Shown: positions 40,101-47,532 of the stretch, piece by piece
Layout: every line of letters starts with the position of its first letter
Numbering within the stretch: the first letter of the stretch is position 1
Origin: Janthinobacterium sp. 17J80-10
Lineage (GTDB): Bacteria; Pseudomonadota; Gammaproteobacteria; Burkholderiales; Burkholderiaceae_D
Assembly: GCF_004114795.1 (NCBI RefSeq)
Contig: NZ_CP035311.1
Coordinates: forward strand, 558,001-622,000
Reading direction: 5' to 3'
Length of the DNA stretch: 64,000 nt
Program-made: the position numbers and the translations under genes
Notes under the pieces: model-generated
Told to the model about the DNA's origin: nothing
Databases searched by the model: none
What the model saw: the letters and a program-made list of their open reading frames with translations, nothing else

Positions 40101-40891
40101 AGGATGAGGTGGTAGGCGAAGAGGCCAGCAAGGTATTTGCCGAAGGCCAGGCGCTGCTGAAAAAACTGATCGAAGGCCGCTGGCTGACCGCCAATGGCGT
40201 CATCGCCCTCTTGCCGGCCAATAGCGTCAATGACGACGATATCGAAGTGTATACGGACGAAACCCGCAGCGAGGTTGCGTTTACCTACTACGGCGTGCGC
40301 CAGCAAACCGAAAAGCCGGTGATCGATGGCGTAGCGCGCCCCAACCAGTGCCTGTCAGACTTCATCGCGCCGAAATCCTCGGGCGTGGCCGATTACATCG
40401 GCATGTTCGCGGTGACTGCTGGCATCGGCATCGAGAAGCATGAAAAGCGTTTCGAGGATGCGCATGACGATTACTCGTCAATCATGTTGAAGTCGCTGGC
40501 AGACCGCCTGGCCGAAGCGTTCGCCGAACACCTGCACGAGCGCGTGCGCAAGGATTTCTGGGGTTATGCTGCCGACGAGGCGCTGTCCAACGATGCGCTG
40601 ATCAAGGAAACCTACCGCGGCATCCGGCCGGCGCCAGGCTATCCTGCCTGCCCGGAGCATACCGTCAAGGCGGATGTGTTCCAGACCCTGCAGTGCGATG
40701 AAATCGGCATGCGCCTGACCGAGTCCTATGCCATGTTCCCGGGCGCTTCGGTGTCAGGTTTTTATTTTGCGCACCCCGAATCGAAATACTTCAGCGTCGG
40801 CAAGATTGGCGCAGACCAGCTGGACGATATGGCAGCACGGCGCGGGGTCGCAAAGGAAGAACTGGAGCGCTGGCTGGCGCCGAACCTGTAA
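37121..40891 (+). CDS. metH: Cobalamin-dependent methionine synthase
   Basis: A full-length 1256-residue, four-module enzyme. The homocysteine domain has [20 protein letters not shown] and Zn ligands in [12 protein letters not shown] methyltetrahydrofolate domain ([15 protein letters not shown]) follows. The cobalamin domain holds the [13 protein letters not shown] motif with the Co-binding His. The C-terminal SAM-reactivation domain ends with [14 protein letters not shown]-like sequence ([15 protein letters not shown]). It regenerates methionine from homocysteine. No good Shine-Dalgarno lies within 20 bases of the ATG, only T/A-rich sequence from the attenuator, so translation may be weak or regulated. 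Confidence 0.97.
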   Translation: MNRHAIPDTEALLRDLLTRRILILDGAMGTMIQQYKLGEAEYRGERFKDFAAAGGPGAGKEVFLKGNNELLLLTQPHIIQEIHEQYLAAGADLIETNTFGATSIAQDDYHMAHLVFEMNLQAAKLARAACDKYSTPDKPRFVAGALGPTPKTASISPDVNDPAARNVTFDQLVAAYLEQTRALVEGGVDVLLVETIFDTLNCKAALFAIDAYFEETGKKLPIMISGTVTDASGRILSGQTVPAFWHSVRHAKPLTIGLNCALGATLMRPYAEELSKIADTFVCIYPNAGLPNPMADTGFDETPDVTSSLLQEFAESGFVNIAGGCCGTTPAHIKAIADVVAKIAPRQVPASDHRMKLSGLEPFFIDDDSLFVNVGERTNVTGSKAFARMILNEQYDEALSVARQQVENGAQVIDINMDEAMLDSVAAMTRFLNLIAGEPDIARVPIMIDSSKWSVIEAGLKCVQGKAVVNSISMKEGEEEFLRQARLCRRYGAAVIVMAFDEKGQADTFARKTEICARAYKLLTEEVGFPPEDIIFDPNIFAIATGIEEHNNYAVDFINATRWIHENLPHAKISGGVSNVSFSFRGNDPAREAIHTVFLYHAIKAGMTMGIVNAGMVGVYDDLDAELRERVEDVVLNRRDDATERMIEFAATLKAGGKKEEATLEWRSDPVEKRLSHALVHGITQWIVEDTEEVRAKIAAEGGRPIQVIEGPLMSGMNIVGDLFGQGKMFLPQVVKSARVMKQAVAHLIPFIEEEKQREQERTGVASKPRGKIVMATVKGDVHDIGKNIVSVVLQCNNFEVVNMGVMVPCAEIFAKAKEENADIIGLSGLITPSLEEMAYVAKEMQRDPYFRERKMPLLIGGATTSRAHTAVKIAPNYEGPVVYVPDASRSVPVAQSLLTADQRDQYVADLAVDYERIRQQHASKKTVPLLTLAQARANKAKLEFTGAKAPVKPKFIGRRVFNNYDLATLARYIDWGPFFQTWDLAGPYPAILKDEVVGEEASKVFAEGQALLKKLIEGRWLTANGVIALLPANSVNDDDIEVYTDETRSEVAFTYYGVRQQTEKPVIDGVARPNQCLSDFIAPKSSGVADYIGMFAVTAGIGIEKHEKRFEDAHDDYSSIMLKSLADRLAEAFAEHLHERVRKDFWGYAADEALSNDALIKETYRGIRPAPGYPACPEHTVKADVFQTLQCDEIGMRLTESYAMFPGASVSGFYFAHPESKYFSVGKIGADQLDDMAARRGVAKEELERWLAPNL

Positions 40892-41170
40892 TCAGATTCC
40901 CATGCGCTCCAGGGTCATGCCCAGCTGGCGCAATGCCCCTTCCAGTTGCGGGTGTTGCGCCGCAAAGCGGGCGGCCAGTTCCTGGGCGCGGCTCGCCAGC
41001 ACGCCTTCTTCTTCCGTCTCTTCCGCCGGCGACTCCTTTTGCAGCAGCTGATGAATGTCGCTGTCGAGCACCTGCAGCAGGTTCTTGAGTTCGCCGTCGA
41101 CGCTGCCGCCAGCCGATTCGAGATGGCGATGCAATTCCTTCAGGGTCGATTTCAGTTGTTCATTGCTCAT
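40892..41170 (-). CDS. DUF4404 family protein
   Basis: A 92-residue acidic helical protein starting MSNEQLKSTLKELHRHLESA, with LLQVLDSDIHQLLQKESPAE in the middle. Matches the DUF4404 pattern. Its stop codon abuts the metH stop, so the genes converge without spacer. No signal peptide or membrane segment. GGAG is placed before the start. Function unknown. Confidence 0.75.
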   Translation of the reverse strand: MSNEQLKSTLKELHRHLESAGGSVDGELKNLLQVLDSDIHQLLQKESPAEETEEEGVLASRAQELAARFAAQHPQLEGALRQLGMTLERMGI

Positions 41171-41206
41171 GGCATCTCCTTGCAGTGGTGGCCGGTCGAA
41201 ATGACT

Positions 41207-41977
41207 TTATAGCGCAATCGGCTGGCCGTCGACAAATACCTGCATTTCGCCAGGCTGGAACGCTGTCCAGTTTTCGTTGGCGGTCAGCGGTTCGGTCACG
41301 ATGATGGCCACCCGGTCGTTGGGCGTTGTCACCTGGGAAAAATCGACGCGCATATCTTCGTCCGACAGGCGCGCTTCGGAAAACGGGTACTGGCGCACAA
41401 TGTAATACAGCTTGGTGGAACAGTGCGTAAATAGCGCACTGCCATCCGAGAGCATCATGTTGAAGGTACCGTATCCGGCGATTTCCGTTGTCAATTCACG
41501 CAAAGCCGCAGCCAGTGCCGGCAGCGATGGCGGCGCATCGCCGAAGCGGCGCCGCAATTGCTGCAGTAAATAGCAAAAGGCCCATTCGCTGTCGGTGTTG
41601 CCCACCGGGCGGAACGCCCCGTCGAGTGCCGGCGCAAATGCCTTCAGGTCGCCGTTATGGGCAAAAACCCAGTAGCGGCCCCATAGTTCGCGCACGAAGG
41701 GATGGCAGTTTTCCAGGGCAATATGGCCCTGTGTGGCCTTGCGGATATGGGCTATGACATTGGTCGACTTGATCGGATACCGCTTGATTAGCTCCGCAAC
41801 GGGCGAAACGATTGCCGATTCATAATCGACAAAGTGGCGCACGCCGGCACCTTCGAAAAAGGCAATGCCCCAGCCATCCTTGTGCTCATCAGTGCGGCCG
41901 CCGCGGGTGGCAAAACCGGTGAAGCTGAAAACGATATCGGTCGGGACGTTGCAGTTCATCCCCAGAAGCTGGCACAT
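41207..41977 (-). CDS. Class II glutamine amidotransferase (YafJ type)
   Basis: 256 residues. Cys-2 of the chosen start (MCQLLGMNCNVPTDIVFSF) is the N-terminal nucleophile exposed after removal of Met; this fixes the start at 41977 rather than the in-frame ATG at 42007. RGGRTDEHKDGWGIAFFEG, VIAHIRKATQG and FAHNGDL are typical of the Ntn glutaminase fold. No synthase domain is attached; relatives act on gamma-glutamyl compounds or have unknown partners. Single gene. Confidence 0.88.
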   Translation of the reverse strand: MCQLLGMNCNVPTDIVFSFTGFATRGGRTDEHKDGWGIAFFEGAGVRHFVDYESAIVSPVAELIKRYPIKSTNVIAHIRKATQGHIALENCHPFVRELWGRYWVFAHNGDLKAFAPALDGAFRPVGNTDSEWAFCYLLQQLRRRFGDAPPSLPALAAALRELTTEIAGYGTFNMMLSDGSALFTHCSTKLYYIVRQYPFSEARLSDEDMRVDFSQVTTPNDRVAIIVTEPLTANENWTAFQPGEMQVFVDGQPIAL

Positions 41978-42062
41978 GACTTTGGTGCGTGTATGAAATG
42001 ATTTCATACACTAGCACGAATGCAGCGGTTTGGCACATGCTGCGCGACGGGTTTGGGGTTTG

Positions 42063-42587
42063 CTAGCGTGTCCCGGTGGACTGGGTGAGGGCGTCGAACA
42101 GGGTGGATTGCAGATTCGCGCCTTTCAGCATTTCCAGGCTGTTGGTGGTGGCGTTGATGATGGTCAGGCTCTGGATGGTCTGGTTGCTGATGCTGTTCTG
42201 GATAAAGGTGCCCACTGCGCCTTGCGATAGCGCCGCGGGCGCGAACGTGTTGCCGAGGCCATTTTGCACGAGTCCCGCCGTGCCTCCAGGCAGATTGGCG
42301 GGTGAGCCGGCAACTGGCACTTCGATGCGGGTTGCTGTCTGCAGCACGCCATTCAGGTTGACCAGGCGTTCGATGCCGAAGGAAACCTTCAAGCCGGGCG
42401 CAATGTCGAAGCCGCCGCGCATGCGCTCCAGCACGGCGCTGTCGACTGCGATCCAGTCCTGAAATGCAGGCGCTGCCGCAGGGTTTGCTGCACCGCTCCC
42501 GCCAATCGTATAGGCGGGGCCGGCAAGGCTGGCTGCGCAGCCTGACAGCAGGCTCAACGCGAGCCATTTTCCTTTCAATGTCTGCAT
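42063..42587 (-). CDS. Exported double-glycine protein, last gene of Fap-like operon
   Basis: 174 residues starting MQTLKGKWLALSLLSGCAAS. A Sec or lipoprotein-like signal (SLLSGCAA) is followed by DSAVLERMRGGFDIAPGLKV, where LERMRGG is a double-glycine site of the type cut by C39 peptidases; the peptidase is encoded by the next gene upstream. The region after it (LKVSFGIERLVNLNGVL) is beta-rich, and the end carries FIQNSISNQTIQSLTIINAT, a Gln/Asn-rich stretch like those of its neighbours. I chose the 42587 ATG over 42635 because it gives a clean signal peptide. Function unknown; likely a minor fibre or assembly component. Confidence 0.75.
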   Translation of the reverse strand: MQTLKGKWLALSLLSGCAASLAGPAYTIGGSGAANPAAAPAFQDWIAVDSAVLERMRGGFDIAPGLKVSFGIERLVNLNGVLQTATRIEVPVAGSPANLPGGTAGLVQNGLGNTFAPAALSQGAVGTFIQNSISNQTIQSLTIINATTNSLEMLKGANLQSTLFDALTQSTGTR

Positions 42588-42646
42588 GCGCAACTCCCTG
42601 GCTGTGGATTCCATGCGCATGGGCATTGCATGCACGGAAAAGGGCT

Positions 42647-43324
42647 TTAAAAATCGGTACTGCCTAATTTTGGCAGCGTTACGCTACCGAGTCCGTCGCG
42701 CTGCACGCCGGCGACCAGCGGCGCTCGCGGGGCGGCACGCCAATCGTGCGCCAGGTTGAAACGCGCCTGATCTTTGTGGCTGTGAATAACGAACAGCACC
42801 CTGTTGACCCAACTGGCTTCGAAACTGGCACGGTCCATGGCGCGTGTGCCAGTTGCCGGATCGCCGATCAGTACGCGGCCGTCACGCAAGCCTTTGACGA
42901 CGACAAAATGATGGTAGCCCTTGTCGTTGACGAGCACGATCGCCGGCAGGCCCGCTTCCGCCAGCTTGTCCAGCGGTTGCACAAATCCGTCCGCGGCAAA
43001 TCCGTGGCTGGCAAGGTAGCGCTTGATGTCGAGCAGGGAAAATCCTTCACGCCGGATCTTCTCCTGGTCGCCTTGCTCATACATCGCCTGGAACACCATT
43101 TCCTCGGTGACAGGAACGTCATACTGGTGGGTCAGCAGGGTGGCCACCGCCGCAGAGCCGCAGCTGAAATCGTATTGCTGGCGCAGGGTGGCGTAAAAAC
43201 GACTGTCCTTCATGCTGGTCACGGGAACCGAGTAGCCGCCACCGATACCGGAAAAATGCAAGCCGGAGGCATGGGCCAGGCTGCCGGCCAGCATGCCAAC
43301 GAGGAAGAGGACGAGACTGCGCAT
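42647..43324 (-). CDS. Exported C39-family cysteine peptidase (FapD-like position)
   Basis: A 225-residue protein with signal peptide MRSLVLFLVGMLAGSLAHA. All C39 catalytic elements are visible: the oxyanion Gln and nucleophile in QQYDFSCGSAAVATLL, the His in GYHHFVVVKG and the Asp in IGDPATG. Unlike bacteriocin exporters it has no ABC transporter attached; this form, periplasmic and stand-alone, is what FapD is in the Pseudomonas functional-amyloid operon. Likely targets are the LERMRGG and LEQYRGG sites of the flanking small proteins. Starts 3 bases after the upstream stop. Confidence 0.88.
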   Translation of the reverse strand: MRSLVLFLVGMLAGSLAHASGLHFSGIGGGYSVPVTSMKDSRFYATLRQQYDFSCGSAAVATLLTHQYDVPVTEEMVFQAMYEQGDQEKIRREGFSLLDIKRYLASHGFAADGFVQPLDKLAEAGLPAIVLVNDKGYHHFVVVKGLRDGRVLIGDPATGTRAMDRASFEASWVNRVLFVIHSHKDQARFNLAHDWRAAPRAPLVAGVQRDGLGSVTLPKLGSTDF

Positions 43325-43327
43325 GGT

Positions 43328-43756
43328 TTAGCGAAATTGCACGTTGACGATCGTCGAATTCTGGATCAGGACATTCGCGCCTGAATTCTGGATCACGATC
43401 GGCAGGCCAAAGGTGTTGGCGAAGGCGCCGCCGGCAATGGAGTTATTGCCGGTCGCAACGTTCGTGGCCGTCGCATCCTGTAGTAGGCCATGGGAGACGG
43501 CCTCGCTGGTGATGGCAGTGCCGCCGCGATACTGCTCCAGGGTATCCGCGGCGATACTGGGGCCCATGCCCGTCAGCGTGGCCGACGGCATCGCCTGTGG
43601 TTCCAGCGCAGGTTCTGCGGTGAATTCACCCAGGCTGACAGCGGTGGTATATGCGCTTGCCACTGGCAAGGGAGGGTTATCAGCTGCATATGCAAATACA
43701 GGAAATAACAGTCCCAGGCTCAAAAGTGCCCAGGTTTCATGTTTCACGGACGGCAT
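43328..43756 (-). CDS. Small exported double-glycine protein with Gln/Asn-rich C-terminus
   Basis: 142 residues from the ATG at 43756, starting MPSVKHETWALLSLGLLFPV, with signal cleavage likely after AYA. The middle has AADTLEQYRGGTAITSEAV with a double-glycine cleavage site. The C-terminus PIVIQNSGANVLIQNSTIVN resembles the end of the large repeat protein encoded upstream (ISQNSGVASLVQQSVNVQ), reading as strand-turn-strand. Second gene of the operon. An in-frame ATG at 43828 would bury the signal peptide. I suggest a nucleator or minor subunit of a fibre; not recognised by family name. Confidence 0.75.
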   Translation of the reverse strand: MPSVKHETWALLSLGLLFPVFAYAADNPPLPVASAYTTAVSLGEFTAEPALEPQAMPSATLTGMGPSIAADTLEQYRGGTAITSEAVSHGLLQDATATNVATGNNSIAGGAFANTFGLPIVIQNSGANVLIQNSTIVNVQFR

Positions 43757-43882
43757 TTGCTTCTCCTTGCATGGTTCCAGCCCGTACACGCGCGGGCTGG
43801 GAGGAACTCTTCTGAGCGGCGATGGCATGCCATCGCCGCAGTGAAAGGCCGTCCGGATCGCGAAGCGGCCCTTCGGTCAGTC

Positions 43883-45454
43883 TTAGCGGCCCACTGCCAG
43901 GTTGGCCTGGACGTTGACGCTTTGCTGGACGAGTGACGCGACGCCGGAGTTCTGGCTGATCACCATGACGCCTGCTGCCGACTGGCCAACATGGTTCATG
44001 GTATTGGACAGGTTGAAATTGCCTGCACTCACCTTCACTTTGCCGCCCGCGCCGCCCGCACCGCCAGCACCGCCATAACCGCTGTTGGCGCTGGCCGAGC
44101 CGCCCTTGCCGCCGCTGCCGCCCTTGCCGCCATTGCCACCATTGCCGCCGGTGGCATCGCTTGCGCTTGCCGTCGTGCTGGCTTTCTGCCCGACGCTGCC
44201 TGAGGTGGTGTCGCCGGCATTGCCGCCGTCGCCGCTATTGGCGCTCGCCGAGCCGCCGTAACCGCCGCTGCCGTTGCCGTCACCGCCAGCGGCTTTGGTG
44301 GTTGCTTTGTTGCCGCCGCTACTGGCTTTGGCGTCTCCGGTTGTGCCATCTCCCGCGCTTGCGGTCGACGAGCCGGTAGCATCGCCGCCGGCAGCCTTGG
44401 CCTTGCCAGCGGCGTCACCGCCAGCAGTCTTGGCAGCGTTAATGGCGTCGCCGTTCTTGGCTTTGGCGCCGGCCCAGGCAGCGCCGCCCGTAGCGTCACC
44501 ATCACCGACGGCGCCAACGGCAGCACCGCCAGTCGCGGTCGAGGTTGCGCCAGCCGTGTTGCTGGCGGCTTGCGTGGACGTTGCCGGTCCGCCAGTGGAA
44601 GTGTCAGTCGCTGCAGCCGTGCCGCCGGTGGCGGTGTCCGTCGACGTTGCCGCGCCGCCGACCGCAACGTTTGCAGCTACTGCCGGCCCCGTAGTCTGGC
44701 CATTTGCCGCGGTGGCAGCGCCACCTGTGCCAGTGCCGGTGGCACCTGCGCCGGCCGTGGCCGGACCGGCATTGCTGCTGCCGGCCACGCTGCCGACTGC
44801 GCTGCCGGTGGATGCCGTGTTGGTCGTCGGACCGGCAGTCGCTGTGTTGAGTGCGTCGCCGCCGCCGCCGCCGCCACCACCACCACCACCGGCACCGCCG
44901 GCACCGCCAGTTGCGATGCCGCCCAGGCTGGAGCCGCCGGCGCCGCCCGCCGCACCGTTTGCGCTACCGGAGTTGGTGGCAACATTGCCGATGCCGGATA
45001 CTGTCACGCCCGTCACCGCGCCGGTCAGTGTGCTGGTGGCAGTCGCACTGCTGGTGTTGAACGAGTCGCTCACTTTCGAACTGGCGCTCGCGCCGTTGGC
45101 CGCTGCCGCCGAGCCGAGCCCGTTGGCAGTGGCAGTGCCGGTCACGGCTTTCGTCGCCGTCTTGGTGACGGTCTTGGTGTCGGTATCGGTCTTGGTATGG
45201 ATGGAATTATCGGTATTGGTCTTGGTTACGGTGTCAGTATCAGTTTTGGTATGGATGGAATTATCGGTGTTGGTTTTGGTATCGATGTCGCTCTTGGTGT
45301 TGGTGACGGTCTTGGTGTTGACCGAATTGTCCTGCGCCGCAAGGGAACCATTGTTCGCCAATGCGCCCGGCCCAGTCTGTGTGTCCTGTGCCATGGCGTT
45401 GCCGCCGAGTCCGAATGCAAGTGCGAGAGAGGATGCCAGGAGAGTTCTTTTCAT
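43883..45454 (-). CDS. Large exported Gly/Ala/Thr-rich repeat protein (candidate functional amyloid or fibre subunit)
   Basis: 523 residues. Signal peptide MKRTLLASSLALAFGLGGNA then MAQ. Residues 59-94 are two 18-residue repeats (TKTNTDNSIHTKTDTDTV and a near copy). A central Gly/Ala/Ser/Thr low-complexity part contains an 11-12 Gly run near residues 197-208, then Gly-Asp-Lys-Ala rich segments. The end has SQNSGVASLVQQSVNVQANL, a curli-like strand pattern shared with the next gene. Composition lacks Cys. First gene behind a sigma-54 promoter. Position and company match FapB/FapC, but the sequence is not a recognisable homologue. Confidence 0.82.
   Translation of the reverse strand: MKRTLLASSLALAFGLGGNAMAQDTQTGPGALANNGSLAAQDNSVNTKTVTNTKSDIDTKTNTDNSIHTKTDTDTVTKTNTDNSIHTKTDTDTKTVTKTATKAVTGTATANGLGSAAAANGASASSKVSDSFNTSSATATSTLTGAVTGVTVSGIGNVATNSGSANGAAGGAGGSSLGGIATGGAGGAGGGGGGGGGGGDALNTATAGPTTNTASTGSAVGSVAGSSNAGPATAGAGATGTGTGGAATAANGQTTGPAVAANVAVGGAATSTDTATGGTAAATDTSTGGPATSTQAASNTAGATSTATGGAAVGAVGDGDATGGAAWAGAKAKNGDAINAAKTAGGDAAGKAKAAGGDATGSSTASAGDGTTGDAKASSGGNKATTKAAGGDGNGSGGYGGSASANSGDGGNAGDTTSGSVGQKASTTASASDATGGNGGNGGKGGSGGKGGSASANSGYGGAGGAGGAGGKVKVSAGNFNLSNTMNHVGQSAAGVMVISQNSGVASLVQQSVNVQANLAVGR
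45173..45280 (-). repeat. Two 54-bp tandem repeats inside the fibre gene
   Basis: Two 54-bp units encode the 18-residue repeats at residues 59-76 and 77-94 of the large exported protein. They differ at only a few bases, mostly third positions. Further T/K/D-rich degenerate copies flank them, suggesting expansion by slippage or unequal crossover. Confidence 0.8.
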
Positions 45455-45535
45455 GATTGTGCCTTTGCAAAAAATATCGAAGGTGGATCAATGTCCGACA
45501 GGACTTGGCAAACCTAGCCAATCCGCACAGTGCAT

Positions 45536-45551
45536 TGCAATTGCAGTGCCA
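45536..45551 (-). promoter_or_regulatory. Sigma-54 promoter of the Fap-like operon
   Basis: On the minus strand the sequence is TGGCACT GCAA TTGCA, with GG (-24) and GC (-12) separated by exactly 10 bases. It is almost identical to the consensus TGGCACG-N4-TTGCW. Transcription would start near 45525, about 70 bases before the 45454 start codon. The sigma-54 activator encoded at 47533-48960 is the obvious candidate regulator. Confidence 0.85.
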
Positions 45552-45737
45552 GAACCTGGCTTGCGCAGGTAAGTCATTGAAAACCCGGGCAATGGCGCCT
45601 GAGGCATCCGGGTTGACGTAGCGCGGTGACGGGTTCTCTTCGCAAGTCCGGTCCAGATGTGTAATGCCTCCGATACAAATGCCTGTCAGGGCTCATGGCA
45701 AGTGCGTGTTGTCAGGGTGGGGGATACAAAAAATCTC

Positions 45738-45758
45738 CTGCAATTCAAGCAGTTGCAG
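45738..45758. promoter_or_regulatory. Inverted repeat, candidate enhancer for the sigma-54 promoter
   Basis: CTGCAA (45738-45743) and TTGCAG (45753-45758) with a 9-base spacer, about 190 bases upstream of the -24 element. That is a usual distance for an upstream activating sequence. The rest of the 600-base gap (45455-46055) shows no gene. Confidence 0.4.
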
Positions 45759-46088
45759 AAAAATCTTCGCACTCTTATAGAAGAATGGATGCTGTAATGT
45801 TTGTGTTACAAAGGTGTCTTGGCGATGCCGCCGGCCTGGCACGGTCGGCATCCGCCTGGCGTCGGTCTTCGAGTGGTGCGCGCACGCACGGGCAAGCGCG
45901 GGATGGCTGCAATATCACTGTAAGGCTGCGTTGCAGGGGACATGGCAGCAGCAGATGGGGCTGGCTGGAGGCGGCGCTGATCACTGTTGTAAATGCCGTT
46001 GCGTTAATGGCGTGCTTGTGCGGAATCAAAATGGCAGCGGCATGCTTCACCAAAAATGAGGCATTCCACAGACCTCTTCCGTATCCCC

Positions 46089-47456
46089 ATGATAAATGCC
46101 CATGTAGCCGCGCCCCGGCTTGCGCCGGCGCAGGATGTAAACCTCTATGCCAATGCCGAGTCAAGATTGCGTCCACGCTTGCATGGCGCAAGCGCCTTGT
46201 GCTGTTCGTTGCTGGTAATGATGCACGGACTGGCATGGGGCGATGAGATGCAGGGCGCCGCGTCAGCACGCGAGGCCCTGCAGCACAGGATTGCAGCGCA
46301 GGCCGAGCAGATCGATGCGCTCAAGCGCGCAATCGCCGAGCAGGAGGCAAGCCTTGCGCAATTGCGCCGTGCCGTTGCCGGAGCAACGCTGGATGGGGCA
46401 CGTGGCCGCGGCGCCGCCGAGCCACAGGCGCAGGGTGGGGCAGCAGTTGCGGCGGCGCAGGCCGGGGGTGGCGCCAGCCAGCCGGTGCAGCAGGAAACGC
46501 GGCCGCCGGAAGTGGCGCAGATTTTCGAGCAGCCTGGCGTACTGACGCCGCCCGGCAAGTACGTTCTCGAGCCATCGTTGCAGTACAGTTATTCGTCCGC
46601 CAATCGGGTTGCGCTGATCGGCTACACCGTTATTCCCGCGTTGTTGATCGGCTTGATCGATGTGCGCGAAGTCAAGCGCAATACCTTCACTGCGGCGCTG
46701 GCCGGGCGCATCGGGCTTACCAACCGTCTCGAGGTGGAGGCGCGCATTCCTTACGTGTACCGTTCCGATTCCACCGTCAGCCGCGAGATTGCTACCGGTA
46801 CGGCGGCGGACCGCACTTTCGACGCCAGCGGCAGGCATCTGGGAGATGTCGAACTGGCAGCGCGCTACCAGTTGAACGATGGCGGCAACGACAAGCCTTA
46901 CTACATCGGCACCCTGCGTTTCAAGGCGCGCAATGGCCGCGACCCCTTCGAGGTGGTCACCGACTGCGCCCAGCGTTGTGTCGGCAATGCCAGCGGCACT
47001 GGCTTGCCGCTGCAATTGCCGACCGGTTCGGGCTTCTATTCGCTGCAGGGCGGTTTGACCTGGCTGTTTCCGACGGACCCCGCCGTGTTCTTTGGCAGTG
47101 TGACGTACCTGCACAACTTCAAGCGCAATAATGTCAGCCGCACGGTATTGAATGGCGAGCGTGAATTTCTCGGTTCGATCGAACCCGGCGGCATCTTCGG
47201 CTTCAATTTCGGCATGGGGCTGGCGCTGAATGACAAGACGTCATTCAGTGTCGGCTACGACCACAATTCCGTCGGACGCACCAAGCAGGGCGGGCAGGTC
47301 GTGCCAGGGTCGGTGCGAACCCAGCTGGGCACGCTGCTGCTTGGCTATTCCTATCGCATCAATGACAAGCGCACGTTGTCGGTATCGGTCGGCGCGGGTC
47401 TCACACGCGACACGCCGGACCTAACCTTGAACGTCAAGATGCCGATCTCGAACTAG
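46089..47456 (+). CDS. Outer-membrane beta-barrel with N-terminal coiled coil (FapF-like)
   Basis: 455 residues from the ATG at 46089; an ATG at 46056 is also possible. A long N-region precedes a signal peptide core (ALCCSLLVMMHGLAWG). Then comes a heptad coiled coil (AREALQHRIAAQAEQIDALK and on, about 38 residues), an Ala/Gly/Gln linker, and a ~290-residue beta-strand region ending in the C-terminal strand LTLNVKMPISN. FapF of Pseudomonas has the same order: trimeric coiled-coil plug, linker, barrel, and exports amyloid subunits. Divergent from the fibre operon; I find no clear sigma-54 element for this gene. Confidence 0.75.
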   Translation: MINAHVAAPRLAPAQDVNLYANAESRLRPRLHGASALCCSLLVMMHGLAWGDEMQGAASAREALQHRIAAQAEQIDALKRAIAEQEASLAQLRRAVAGATLDGARGRGAAEPQAQGGAAVAAAQAGGGASQPVQQETRPPEVAQIFEQPGVLTPPGKYVLEPSLQYSYSSANRVALIGYTVIPALLIGLIDVREVKRNTFTAALAGRIGLTNRLEVEARIPYVYRSDSTVSREIATGTAADRTFDASGRHLGDVELAARYQLNDGGNDKPYYIGTLRFKARNGRDPFEVVTDCAQRCVGNASGTGLPLQLPTGSGFYSLQGGLTWLFPTDPAVFFGSVTYLHNFKRNNVSRTVLNGEREFLGSIEPGGIFGFNFGMGLALNDKTSFSVGYDHNSVGRTKQGGQVVPGSVRTQLGTLLLGYSYRINDKRTLSVSVGAGLTRDTPDLTLNVKMPISN

Positions 47457-47479
47457 CCAGCGCATGAATGCGCCCGGAA

Positions 47480-47508
47480 GCGCTTGCTGGCCAATTGGCA
47501 GCAAGCGC
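47480..47508. terminator. Strong hairpin between convergent barrel and regulator genes
   Basis: GCGCTTGCTG (47480-47489) and CAGCAAGCGC (47499-47508) form a 10-bp stem with a 9-base loop that itself contains CCAATTGG. No T run follows, so it may act as a bidirectional but weak terminator. Confidence 0.55.
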
Positions 47509-47532
47509 AGGCCGGTGTACTTGCGCAGGGCA

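Noticed and set aside
44274-45572. 432-codon plus-strand frame made of Pro/Ala/Val repeats
   Set aside because: Reverse complement of the low-complexity Gly/Thr gene; the minus frame has signal peptide, promoter and operon.
45820-46055. Possible sigma-54 elements (TGGCAC at 45838, TGGCAG at 46032) before the barrel gene
   Set aside because: The GC doublet lies 8 or 9 bases after GG instead of 10, so neither fits the -24/-12 spacing.
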